Below the pieces are notes generated by a model, which saw nothing but the letters and a program-made list of their open reading frames with translations, searched no databases and had not been told where the DNA came from. The position numbers were made by a program, and so were the translations under genes. From Micrococcales bacterium (lineage in GTDB: Bacteria > Actinomycetota > Actinomycetes > Actinomycetales > WQXJ01), in contig WQXJ01000014.1 in assembly GCA_009784895.1 (NCBI GenBank), positions 1 through 48,609 on the forward strand: a stretch of 48,609 nucleotides of DNA. The letters run 5' to 3'. Positions 17,651 through 24,795 of the stretch are shown here, piece after piece (the first letter of the stretch is position 1; the number at the start of each line of letters is the position of its first letter).

Positions 17651-18481
17651 TCACCAGAAGTAGTGTCCGATGCCCGGTTCGCGCGTCTGCTTCAGCGTGA
17701 TGTCTACATTTTGCAGCGCACCGAGGATCCGGGTTGCGTGCATCCGGTCCTTGACAGTGTCCCCATCAAAGGTGACAGCCAGGACCACGCAGGCGTTGGC
17801 ATTGCCGGTGATCGTGGTGTTGGTAACGACCGGAATCCCGGGATCGTTTGTCCCATTGGGTTCGTTGTCCGCCTGCAGTAATGCCACCAGCTGGCCGGCA
17901 GCATTAACCGCCGAAGCCTGGTCACCGTCGACCCAGACGTCGAAAGTTGGGTCAGTGAAATACGGGGGCAGGGCGTTTAGGGCGGGCAGGCCGTCGAGCG
18001 TCAGCTCGGCCACCAAGTTGTCACCCTCAAGTGCAACCTCAATTGGCCAAATCGCCACAATCCGGTCGCCCGGAACCATATGCCAATCGGCAATAAAGGG
18101 GATGTCATGAGCGTTTTCCGTGGTGGGGTCATGGAAATACGAGTTGTAGGGGGTCCAGCAGGGCAGCTGGGCCGTGCCGCCAAGCAGGGCCTGAGACAGG
18201 AACCAACGTGGGTGGTGGGTCTGGTCTCCACGAGCTGCCGAGATCCTCGGGGTGTAGACGCCTGTTGTCGGGTCAATTGTGCCGCTGGTGGAAATGTCGA
18301 AGAAGTAGGCATCGCTGGGCGCGCTCAATTCGAGGTTGCCGGCGGTAATGATGCCACCGTTGACGCTGTCCGAGTCCGACCAGAGAGCCCAGGTGCCGCC
18401 GGCCAGGAGAAGAGCAGCGCCGGCCGCGCCGGCGATCAGGCCCTTAACGCGCCGTTGGCGCTTGTTTCGATCGGTTGTCAT
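17651..18481 (-). CDS. Exported protein with SipW-type signal, paralogue 1
   Basis: The product has 276 residues. The signal RQRRVKGLIAGAAGAALL then LAGGTWALWSDSDS is the clearest of the three. The core matches its sisters: ITAGNLELSA, YFFDISTSGTIDPTTGVYTP, HMVPGDRIVAIWPIEVAL, GDNLVAELTLDGLPAL, and C-terminal LKQTREPGIGHY. GAAAGG lies 10 nt before the ATG, which sets this start and supports the TTG alternatives in the other two paralogues. It is directly upstream of sipW, the usual arrangement of a SipW substrate and its peptidase. Function as matrix, fibre or surface-layer protein is inferred from the family (TasA/camelysin-like signals), as the mature part gives no other match I can name. 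Confidence 0.87.
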   Translation of the reverse strand: MTTDRNKRQRRVKGLIAGAAGAALLLAGGTWALWSDSDSVNGGIITAGNLELSAPSDAYFFDISTSGTIDPTTGVYTPRISAARGDQTHHPRWFLSQALLGGTAQLPCWTPYNSYFHDPTTENAHDIPFIADWHMVPGDRIVAIWPIEVALEGDNLVAELTLDGLPALNALPPYFTDPTFDVWVDGDQASAVNAAGQLVALLQADNEPNGTNDPGIPVVTNTTITGNANACVVLAVTFDGDTVKDRMHATRILGALQNVDITLKQTREPGIGHYFW

Positions 18482-18552
18482 TTGAGTTGTGCCTTTCTGG
18501 GTTATGTGCCAGGGGCCGCACCGGCCACCTGCATTTCATACGGGTGGCCGGG

Positions 18553-19227
18553 TTAGCCCGGCCGGATGAGCTCATGGCTCACCAAGATTTTCGTGTCGAC
18601 GGAGCCGGCGAGGGGGGTAATCGCGGGCCAATCCGCCCGGGCCTGCTGTGGTCCCAAAGGTGTGCCAACCTCGACCGAGGCGCTGGCGCCAAAACCGGCT
18701 GCCCGGTTGGGGTCTTTGGTGATCTCCAGGCAGTATTCGAAGCTGTCCCGCCGATCCGTCCATGAGGTGGAGACCAGGGGCACATTGGTGGTGGCTTCGG
18801 GTACCCCACTGTCCTTGCAGTATCCGCCGCGCGTTGTCCCGTTCGACGGGTACCAACCCAGGATCACGCCGGTGCCATTGAAAGCAGTGTCATCAATGGT
18901 GAATTGCAGGCCGACGTTGCCATCGGCCCTACCCCACAGTGTCACCAGCATGTAAAACGGCACACCTGTGTCTTTGACGCCGTCCAATTCCCCGACGGTC
19001 ACTACAAACCCAATTGGGTCGGCCTTGTTGGTGTTATCCACCACTTCATATGGCGCCAAGCCGTCGTATCGGGAACCGGAAAACCCCACCTGGCCCTGGC
19101 CAACGCTGGCGCCTTCCAGTTGTGTGTCGTCCTGCCACAGACCTGAGGCCAGCTGCGAAACACCCAGGGTGCCACCAAGCAACAGGGCTGCTACGGCGGC
19201 CCGAGCTGCCCACCTGCGACCGGTCAT
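18553..19227 (-). CDS. Small exported protein with SipW-like signal
   Basis: The product has 224 residues from ATG 19227, which overlaps the preceding stop as ATGA; a start at 19236 would add three residues. RRWAARAAVAALLLGGTL then GVSQLASGLWQDD is a signal resembling the SipW type (GGT...LW). The mature part has GQGQVGFSGSRYDGL, VVTVGELDGVKDTGVP and two Cys (YCKDSG and YCLEI) that may pair outside the cell. I do not recognise a named family. Its place between two other signal-bearing proteins suggests that it is a minor subunit or assembly factor of the same structure. It is followed by paralogue 1 after a 71-nt gap. Confidence 0.78.
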   Translation of the reverse strand: MTGRRWAARAAVAALLLGGTLGVSQLASGLWQDDTQLEGASVGQGQVGFSGSRYDGLAPYEVVDNTNKADPIGFVVTVGELDGVKDTGVPFYMLVTLWGRADGNVGLQFTIDDTAFNGTGVILGWYPSNGTTRGGYCKDSGVPEATTNVPLVSTSWTDRRDSFEYCLEITKDPNRAAGFGASASVEVGTPLGPQQARADWPAITPLAGSVDTKILVSHELIRPG

Positions 19228-20330
19228 GGTGCCCACCCCGCACCGGAACGCACCTGCTTGACGGTGACGGTGAGATCGGGCAAAAGCTTGGAATCCTGGG
19301 CGATAGGTAGCCGTGCCCTGGGGTCGACGTAATCAAAGCCGGTTTGGCTGTCCCAGGAAACAGTCACCACCAAATGCCATTCCAGATCCGTTGGCACGGA
19401 CCGATCAGCGGAGGATGGCCCGCGGGCGTCGGGGAAAACATGCTGAGCGGTGCCAGAGGTCCCGATCGGCTGTTCGAAGACGGTACCCGCCGCGTTCAAC
19501 GGCACCGTAACCTCGTCGAGTCCGCCACCGGCAGTCCAGCGGTAGGTCTTGACCTGGTAGGTGGCACTGACACCAGGGGGGAGCTGCGATGAATCCCAAC
19601 CGGGCTGCCAGGTGAGTTCCAGGTCAACATCAAGGTTGTCGCCGTCGATGTAGGTTTCGACGCAATAGTCGATCTCCAGGGAGTCGCCTGGACGGTCAGG
19701 ATTGTTGAGCCCACCCTGGGCCAAGAAGGTTTTCAGGCTGGGCAAATCCGGACCCTCTCTAAGGAGGCTCGCGTCTTTCTGGCCTAGATCTGCAGTAGTT
19801 TCCTGCCACGTCACGGGATCGTTGGTACAGGCCCGTGCTGCCAGGTCACCGGCCTGGATGGTGAAGCCATTGGCGTGAGTGTCATTGTTCCACAGGGCGC
19901 TGGTGGTGTAACCACCAGCCAGGGCGGTCACCAGCAGACAGGCGGCTCCTAGGCCCGCGGCCAGCCGGCCGGGACGGCGCTGGAGTGTGCGGCGATGTCG
20001 AAAGGCGGCGGCTTGCTGGATTTGGGCATCATGCCGGGTGGCGATGGTCAGTCCGCCCCAGGGGTCGCCTTGTTCTGGGACCGGCGGCGGTTGCCAGGTC
20101 AAGTTTGGTGCCGCCACCGGGGGCGGTGGGGTGGATACCACGGTCGCGGTGGGGACGGGGACCGAGCTGAGGTCATGGTCCTGGGCTGGCCTGGGCAGGA
20201 CTGGTGCCGCCGGTTTGATCGCTCTGGGTTTGGCTGGGCGAATTGTGGTGGAGCGGGGCCTGGTGCGCCAGGCTGGGGCCGCCAGAGCGACCATGCGGCG
20301 TGAGGCGTTTGCGCCCTTGGCCCCGGTCAC
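19224..20330 (-). CDS. Exported or membrane-anchored protein with long cytoplasmic Pro-rich N-terminus
   Basis: The product has 368 residues. Residues 1-120 are hydrophilic, basic and Pro-rich (PTATVVSTPPPPVAAPNLTW) with no signal. Then RRPGRLAAGLGAACLLVTAL and AGGYTTSALWNND form a SipW-like signal placed unusually deep at about 117-150. The rest (about 155-368) is exported and has a Cys pair (ACTNDP, DYCVET). The shared theme IDGDNLDVDLELTWQPG resembles the GDNLVAEL block of the three paralogues. No recognised family. The ATG overlaps the upstream stop (ATGA) and its own stop overlaps the next ATG, so it is translationally coupled on both sides. A later start is possible, but the tight overlap supports 20330. 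Confidence 0.72.
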   Translation of the reverse strand: MTGAKGANASRRMVALAAPAWRTRPRSTTIRPAKPRAIKPAAPVLPRPAQDHDLSSVPVPTATVVSTPPPPVAAPNLTWQPPPVPEQGDPWGGLTIATRHDAQIQQAAAFRHRRTLQRRPGRLAAGLGAACLLVTALAGGYTTSALWNNDTHANGFTIQAGDLAARACTNDPVTWQETTADLGQKDASLLREGPDLPSLKTFLAQGGLNNPDRPGDSLEIDYCVETYIDGDNLDVDLELTWQPGWDSSQLPPGVSATYQVKTYRWTAGGGLDEVTVPLNAAGTVFEQPIGTSGTAQHVFPDARGPSSADRSVPTDLEWHLVVTVSWDSQTGFDYVDPRARLPIAQDSKLLPDLTVTVKQVRSGAGWAP

Positions 20331-21346
20331 TGGGCGTTGCTTTCGACTGGTTGACTGGCCGTTGGGCTGAGGCAGGAGGCGGTGTAGCCATGCGGCACCA
20401 CGTCGTTGGCCAGCACCGGCACCGACGGGAATTCAGCAGTAGCCGTGGCCTTCAGCCACTTTGGCAGGCCATAGGCCCCCGCCAACTCCTTGGCGTAGTC
20501 CGGGCCTGAGTCCTGGTCCAACGCTGGGCGACATTGCCACATTGGACCGCCGGTGGTCGGATTGACCACATTGACCGTGCCACCTTGGAATTGCAGCGCA
20601 CCCCACTGGCCAGTGTTGGTAATGGTGTAGCGCCAAACCACTTTGGCATTGCGCGGCAGCCCGTTTACTTGGTCGGGATTGTCAGAGTTTTGCAGCAGAC
20701 GTCCCCGGGCTACGCATTCGGCAGGTTTGGCCTGTCCCGGCGGGCAGAGGTAACCGTCAACCTCAAGGTTAACCATCCGCTGGCCATAGCCGCCGCCGGT
20801 GGCTGGCACGGTGGCCAAAGCGGCGGCGTAGAGCTCTTCAATGGCTTGGCAGGTTTGACGCGCCCCAGAGCTGTCGGCACCCATCCAGGCGGAATCGACC
20901 GCTTGGCGCAGCTCGACCTGGGTGGACTGGGAGGTTGACCGGGCCAGGACTTCACCCATGGCCTCGATGTTGAACAAAACCCTGTCTAGGTCGCCTTGGC
21001 TAGTCACCGAATCGCAGCCAAGACCACTGGGGGGCATCTGGAAGGGCTGGTCAACCAACCCACCGACACCAGCCGAACCAAATTGGTTGTTGGTATTGGG
21101 TGTTACTGCACTTGGCGGGGGCATCCGGTTGGTGCTGTTGCTGGGTTTGGGCGCCGGCAATTCGGGCGGAGCGGGAGCGGAATTGTCGACAGGACCAACG
21201 GACTGGCCGACGGCGTCAGTGCCGTCCTGGTCGCCAGCATCGCCCATGGCCATGCCGGACTGAACCAGCAAACCCACTGCCGCCAGAACGGCAATGGCTC
21301 CAAACTTTGAGGCGGTCCAGGGGAACCGCCCCATTTCCTTGCCCAT
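20327..21346 (-). CDS. Secreted protein, first gene of the surface operon
   Basis: The product has 339 residues from ATG 21346. Residues 12-35 (SKFGAIAVLAAVGLLVQSG, then MAMGDAG) form an ordinary signal peptide. A Pro/Asn-rich linker (about 45-95) follows, then a folded region with several Cys (GLGCDSV, RQTCQAI, YLCPPGQAKPAEC, MWQCRP, ASCLSP). The segment VVWRYTITNTGQWGALQFQG resembles a beta-sandwich. I cannot name a family. A longer ORF from 21427 would begin with residues unlike a signal, and GAGG lies just before 21346; another Met four codons on (21334) has AAGG close by. It is the promoter-proximal gene and overlaps the next by ATGA. Confidence 0.75.
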   Translation of the reverse strand: MGKEMGRFPWTASKFGAIAVLAAVGLLVQSGMAMGDAGDQDGTDAVGQSVGPVDNSAPAPPELPAPKPSNSTNRMPPPSAVTPNTNNQFGSAGVGGLVDQPFQMPPSGLGCDSVTSQGDLDRVLFNIEAMGEVLARSTSQSTQVELRQAVDSAWMGADSSGARQTCQAIEELYAAALATVPATGGGYGQRMVNLEVDGYLCPPGQAKPAECVARGRLLQNSDNPDQVNGLPRNAKVVWRYTITNTGQWGALQFQGGTVNVVNPTTGGPMWQCRPALDQDSGPDYAKELAGAYGLPKWLKATATAEFPSVPVLANDVVPHGYTASCLSPTASQPVESNAQ

Positions 21347-21475
21347 CGCACCTCGGTGGGGATATAGGGGATAGTTCGCAGAGCGGTTCCGCGCTGGGCA
21401 GTTAAGCCCTGCGCCAAACGAAGACAACGCTAGCGCATTTAGGGTCTGTTGCTTAATGTGGCGCCGTTCACAGTT

Positions 21476-21500
21476 ACTCCTGCCCTACGAAAATAGGAGT
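21476..21500. other. Short stem-loop near the surface-operon promoter
   Basis: ACTCCT (21476-21481) and AGGAGT (21495-21500) can pair around a 13-nt loop. If the promoter at 21506-21533 is real, this hairpin is at the very 5' end of the surface-operon mRNA and could stabilise it or control translation. Confidence 0.35.
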
Positions 21501-21505
21501 TTCTA

Positions 21506-21533
21506 CGTATAGCTAAGGTTGAGACCAGCCCAA
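21506..21533 (-). promoter_or_regulatory. Candidate promoter of the surface operon
   Basis: On the minus strand TTGGGC (21533-21528), a 16-nt spacer and TATACG (21511-21506) resemble -35 and -10 boxes. A transcript would start near 21499, giving a 5' UTR of about 150 nt before ATG 21346. The match is moderate. Confidence 0.35.
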
Positions 21534-21606
21534 TCGCGCCTTGCCCAACCCCAAATGCGCGACTTGCTGGGGGCCGGTGGGCCGGGCCACAGCTCAACCA
21601 CTCGCC

Positions 21607-21634
21607 TTGACCGCTTGGAGACTTGGCGTATTAT
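21607..21634 (+). promoter_or_regulatory. Promoter of cimA and its leader
   Basis: TTGACC (21607-21612), a 16-nt spacer and TATTAT (21629-21634) make a good vegetative promoter. The start should fall near 21641, the first base of the leader GTG. Confidence 0.72.
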
Positions 21635-21640
21635 GACCGG

Positions 21641-21670
21641 GTGCCCATAACGGTGCTGATTATTTGCTAG
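21641..21670 (+). CDS. cimA leader peptide MPITVLIIC (attenuator)
   Basis: This nine-codon ORF (GTG start, TAG stop) begins 6 nt after the -10 box, so it is leaderless. Three of nine codons are Ile (ATA, ATT, ATT), with one Val and one Leu. It is followed by a 6-bp GC stem (21670-21675 with 21690-21695) and an intrinsic terminator (21696-21726) before citramalate synthase, the entry enzyme to 2-oxobutyrate and isoleucine. The layout fits control of cimA by Ile-tRNA charging: a stalled ribosome on the Ile codons would block the first stem and change downstream folding. I have not seen this particular leader described, but leader attenuation of amino-acid genes is common in actinobacteria. Confidence 0.7.
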   Translation: MPITVLIIC

Positions 21671-21695
21671 CGCGCTGCGGTTTGCCCCGGCGCGC

Positions 21696-21726
21696 AACCT
21701 CCTGTCGCCTTGGCGGGAGGTTTTTT
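21696..21726 (+). terminator. Attenuator terminator upstream of cimA
   Basis: AACCTCC (21696-21702) pairs with GGAGGTT (21716-21722), with an inner GCC/GGC stem. Six T residues at 21721-21726. It ends 44 nt before the cimA ATG. Confidence 0.82.
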
Positions 21727-21770
21727 GTTGCCAGGACACCCCGACAGGGCCAAGACTCAAGGATTACCTC

Positions 21771-23384
21771 ATGAGCCAGTTCCACGTCTACGACACCACT
21801 TTGCGCGACGGCGCCCAGCAAGAAGGGATGAATTTGTCCGTGGCGGACAAACTCGAGATTGCCGCGCTGGTTGACCGCTTGGGCGTGGGTTACATCGAGG
21901 GCGGCTGGCCCGGCGCCATTCCCAAGGACACTGAGTTCTTTGCCCGGGCCAACAAAGAACTGCGCTTGGCCAACGCCCAAATGGCGGCTTTTGGCGCCAC
22001 CCGTAAGGCCGGCGGCACCGCCGCCTCAGACCCACAGGTCAGGGCCCTACTTGAAGCCGAGACCCCGGTTGTCACGCTGGTAGCCAAGTCAGATATCCGC
22101 CACGTTGAGCGGGCCCTGAAGACCACGCCAGAAGAGAACCTGGCCATGATCACCGACACGGTGACCTACCTCAAGGCCCAGGACCGGACGGTTTTCCTGG
22201 ACTGCGAGCACTACTTTGACGGCTACCGTTTTGACCCGGACTACGCCCTGGCCTGCGTCGACGCGGCCACCCAGGCCGGCGCCGATGTAGTGGTGTTATG
22301 TGACACCAATGGTGGCATGTTGCCGCCCTGGATCAGTCAGGTGGTGGCCGCCACCGGCGCCAATTCCGGCGCCAAGCTGGGCATTCACTGTCACAATGAC
22401 ACTGGCTGCGCTGTCGCCAACTCACTAGCGGCCGTTGAGGCCGGCGCCATGCACGTCCAGGGCACCATCAACGGCTACGGTGAGCGGACCGGCAACGCCA
22501 ACCTGGCCGCGGTCATACCCAACTTGATCTTGAAAACCGGGGTAGACGCCATCGGGCAAGCCAAGCTGACGGAGCTGACCGGCATCTCCAATGCTGTCTC
22601 CGAAATCACCAACATCGCACCGCAGGCCAGGGCGCCCTATGTGGGCTATTCGGCCTTCGCTCACAAGGCCGGGCTGCACGCCTCGGCCATCCGAGTGGAC
22701 CCGGATATGTACCAGCATTGCGATCCGCAGCTGGTCGGCAACGATATGCGCATGCTGGTCACCGAAATGGCCGGGCGGGCCTCGGTTGAGCTCAAGGGCC
22801 GCGAGCTGGGTTTCGAACTGGCCGGCAACAACGAGGTCCTGACCCAGGTGACCAACCAGGTCAAGGACCTAGAAGCGCGCGGATACACCTTCGACGCGGC
22901 CGACGCCTCCTTCGAACTGCTGCTGCGCCGCGCCCTGGGGTTGCTGCCCAGCTATTTCGCGGTCGAGTCGTGGCGGACCATTTCTGAGGCCGCTGGCGCC
23001 ATCGGTGTGCCGCCCGATGCCGGCTCCCGCGCTTCGGCCGCAGGCGTCAGCGAGGCCACGGTCAAGTTGCATGCCGGGGATAGGCGGATTGTTGCCACCG
23101 GCGAAGGCAACGGCCCAGTCAACGCTTTAGATGCGGCCCTGAGGTTGGCCCTGATTGAGGTCTACCCGGAGCTGGCCGGGATCGAGCTGGTTGACTACAA
23201 GGTCAGGATTCTGGACACCTCTCGCGGCACCGATGCGGTCACCCGGGTTTTGATCGAATCAACTGACGGCAGCCGGGTTTGGCGGACGGTGGGGGTGGGC
23301 CCCAACATCATCGAAGCCTCTTGGGAGGCCTTGACCGACTCGGTGGTCTATGGCCTGGTCCAAAGCGGGGTCGAGGTACGCTAA
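21771..23384 (+). CDS. cimA: (R)-citramalate synthase
   Basis: The product has 537 residues. YDTTLRDGAQQEGMNLSVAD is the catalytic N-terminus of the isopropylmalate/citramalate synthase family, YIEGGWPGAIPKDTEFF is specific to the CimA branch, and GIHCHNDTGCAVANSLAAV holds the metal-binding His residues. The C-terminal part (about 390-537) is the LeuA allosteric dimer domain. It condenses pyruvate and acetyl-CoA to citramalate, giving 2-oxobutyrate for isoleucine without threonine deaminase. Its products feed the ilvBNCE enzymes encoded 10 kb away, and both units carry attenuators. No strong Shine-Dalgarno sequence is seen; AAGGA lies 9 nt before the ATG. Isopropylmalate synthase is a less likely identity given the GGWPGA motif. 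Confidence 0.9.
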   Translation: MSQFHVYDTTLRDGAQQEGMNLSVADKLEIAALVDRLGVGYIEGGWPGAIPKDTEFFARANKELRLANAQMAAFGATRKAGGTAASDPQVRALLEAETPVVTLVAKSDIRHVERALKTTPEENLAMITDTVTYLKAQDRTVFLDCEHYFDGYRFDPDYALACVDAATQAGADVVVLCDTNGGMLPPWISQVVAATGANSGAKLGIHCHNDTGCAVANSLAAVEAGAMHVQGTINGYGERTGNANLAAVIPNLILKTGVDAIGQAKLTELTGISNAVSEITNIAPQARAPYVGYSAFAHKAGLHASAIRVDPDMYQHCDPQLVGNDMRMLVTEMAGRASVELKGRELGFELAGNNEVLTQVTNQVKDLEARGYTFDAADASFELLLRRALGLLPSYFAVESWRTISEAAGAIGVPPDAGSRASAAGVSEATVKLHAGDRRIVATGEGNGPVNALDAALRLALIEVYPELAGIELVDYKVRILDTSRGTDAVTRVLIESTDGSRVWRTVGVGPNIIEASWEALTDSVVYGLVQSGVEVR

Positions 23385-23489
23385 GAGGGTGTTTGGCAGC
23401 ACGTTCGAGGACGCGGCTCAACCTTTTCACGCCACGTTTTGGCTGGTGAACGCTTCGCATCCAAGGTCCGCGATACGACTTGTGGTCAA

Positions 23490-24557
23490 ATGAGCGCTTC
23501 GAACTTTGGGCAGTACAAGGCTCCCGGCGGCAAACTGGTTTCAGTCAGCCTGATTGTGGCGGCTGGCGGCTCGACCATCGACCGGCTGGTGGTGGCTGGG
23601 GACTTCTTTCTTGAGCCCGACGAGGCCTTGGGGCGGATCGAAGGCGCCCTGGTGGGTGCTGATCTGACCGAATCCGCTGCGTCGTTGGCCAAACGGATCG
23701 AAGCCGCCCTAGACCCGGACGATGCGCTGATCGGTTTCGATGCCCGGTCGGTGGCCGTGGCTGTGCGGCGTGCCCTGGGCCAGTCCTCGACCTGGGCGGA
23801 CCACCAGTTCACCCTGATCGAGGACGGGCCGCGCCCACCGTTGATGCATATGGCCTTGGACCAGGTCTACGCCGAAGAATTGGCGGCCGGGCGGCGAGGT
23901 CCAACCCTGCGCTTTTGGCAATGGGGTGCCAACGCCGTCATCATTGGTTCCTACCAGTCTCGGTCAAACGAGGTTGACCTGGCCGGGGCCGAGCGGCATT
24001 CGGTTGAGGTGGTGCGCCGGGTTTCCGGCGGGGGAGCGATGTTCGTAGAACCTGGCAACACCATCACCTATTCGCTGGTGGTGCCCACGTCCTTGGTTGA
24101 CGGCATGAGTCTGGTCGATTCCTACGCCTTTTTGGATGCCTGGTGCCTGGGGGCGCTGCGATCACTGGGCATCAACGCCACCTACCAGCCCATCAACGAC
24201 ATTGCCTCACCGGGTGGCAAAATCGCTGGTGCGGCCCAAAAACGCTTCGCCAATGGCGCTGTGCTGCACCACGTCACCATGGCCTACGACATCGACGCCG
24301 CCAAGATGATGGAAGTGCTGCGCATTGGCCGGGAAAAGGTCTCTGACAAGGGCACCAAATCGGCCGCCAAACGGGTCGACCCGCTGCGCTCGCAAACCGG
24401 TCTGGCGCGCGCCGATGTCATTGATGCGTTCACTAGCCACTTTGACCAGCTGCACGGGCTGGAGCGTTCGGCCCCCACCGCGGCCGAGCTGGCCCGCGCG
24501 GCCGAGCTAGTCGAAACCAAGTTCGGCACCGAACAGTGGCTCAACCGCGTGCCGTGA
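23490..24557 (+). CDS. Lipoate-protein ligase A family protein (accessory domain at N-terminus)
   Basis: The product has 355 residues from ATG 23490. Residues 8-90 (YKAPGGKLVSVSL, then VVAGDFFLEPDEALGRIEGA) resemble the accessory (C-terminal) domain of LplA placed first, as in some actinobacteria. The main domain (about 120-340) is a BPL/LplA fold with QWGANAVIIGSYQSRSNEV, VVRRVSGGGAMFVEPGNTI and ASPGGKIAGAAQKRFANGAV, containing the RRxSGGGA lipoyl-AMP site and the catalytic Lys. It should attach lipoate (or octanoate) to E2 or H proteins. An in-frame TTG at 23439 would add 17 residues with no family match. A DNA spacer of about 235 bp with repeats separates it from the MATE gene. Octanoyltransferase activity is an alternative. 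Confidence 0.85.
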   Translation: MSASNFGQYKAPGGKLVSVSLIVAAGGSTIDRLVVAGDFFLEPDEALGRIEGALVGADLTESAASLAKRIEAALDPDDALIGFDARSVAVAVRRALGQSSTWADHQFTLIEDGPRPPLMHMALDQVYAEELAAGRRGPTLRFWQWGANAVIIGSYQSRSNEVDLAGAERHSVEVVRRVSGGGAMFVEPGNTITYSLVVPTSLVDGMSLVDSYAFLDAWCLGALRSLGINATYQPINDIASPGGKIAGAAQKRFANGAVLHHVTMAYDIDAAKMMEVLRIGREKVSDKGTKSAAKRVDPLRSQTGLARADVIDAFTSHFDQLHGLERSAPTAAELARAAELVETKFGTEQWLNRVP

Positions 24558-24595
24558 GCCCGGCTCTAGCCGCCGCCCCCACCAGCCCCACCACC

Positions 24596-24633
24596 CGCCA
24601 GGTTGAGCCCTGGCATGAAAAGGCCGGGACGGG
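24596..24633. repeat. Dispersed intergenic repeat, full copy
   Basis: Begins CGCCAGGTTGAGCCCTGGCA and continues TGAAAAGGCCGGGACGGG. The first 23 bp recur at 24773-24795 (21 of 23 identical) overlapping the MATE start codon. An inverted near-full copy lies at 48402-48442, directly after tsaD. Confidence 0.75.
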
Positions 24634-24655
24634 CCGCGGAGCGTCGTCGCGCGCC

Positions 24656-24691
24656 GTGTTTTGGGGCGATCCCGCGCATCGCCAAAAACAC
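24656..24691. other. Long stem-loop between the lipoate-ligase gene and the MATE gene
   Basis: GTGTTTTGGGGCGAT (24656-24670) pairs almost perfectly with ATCGCCAAAAACAC (24678-24691) around a 7-nt loop. It lies 100 nt after the ligase gene and could end its transcript, though no clean T-run follows. Confidence 0.5.
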
Positions 24692-24772
24692 ATGCCCGGA
24701 GCCAATCCCCGACTACACTCCCCGGCCCGCCCCTCAGCTCGAGGGGGTGGCCTTGGCGTCGCACCTCTAGTT

Positions 24773-24795
24773 CGCCAGGTTGAGCGTTGGCATGA
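24773..24795. repeat. Dispersed intergenic repeat, partial copy at the MATE start
   Basis: CGCCAGGTTGAGCGTTGGCA plus TGA, matching the beginning of the repeat at 24596. The ATG within it is the likely MATE start. Confidence 0.65.
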
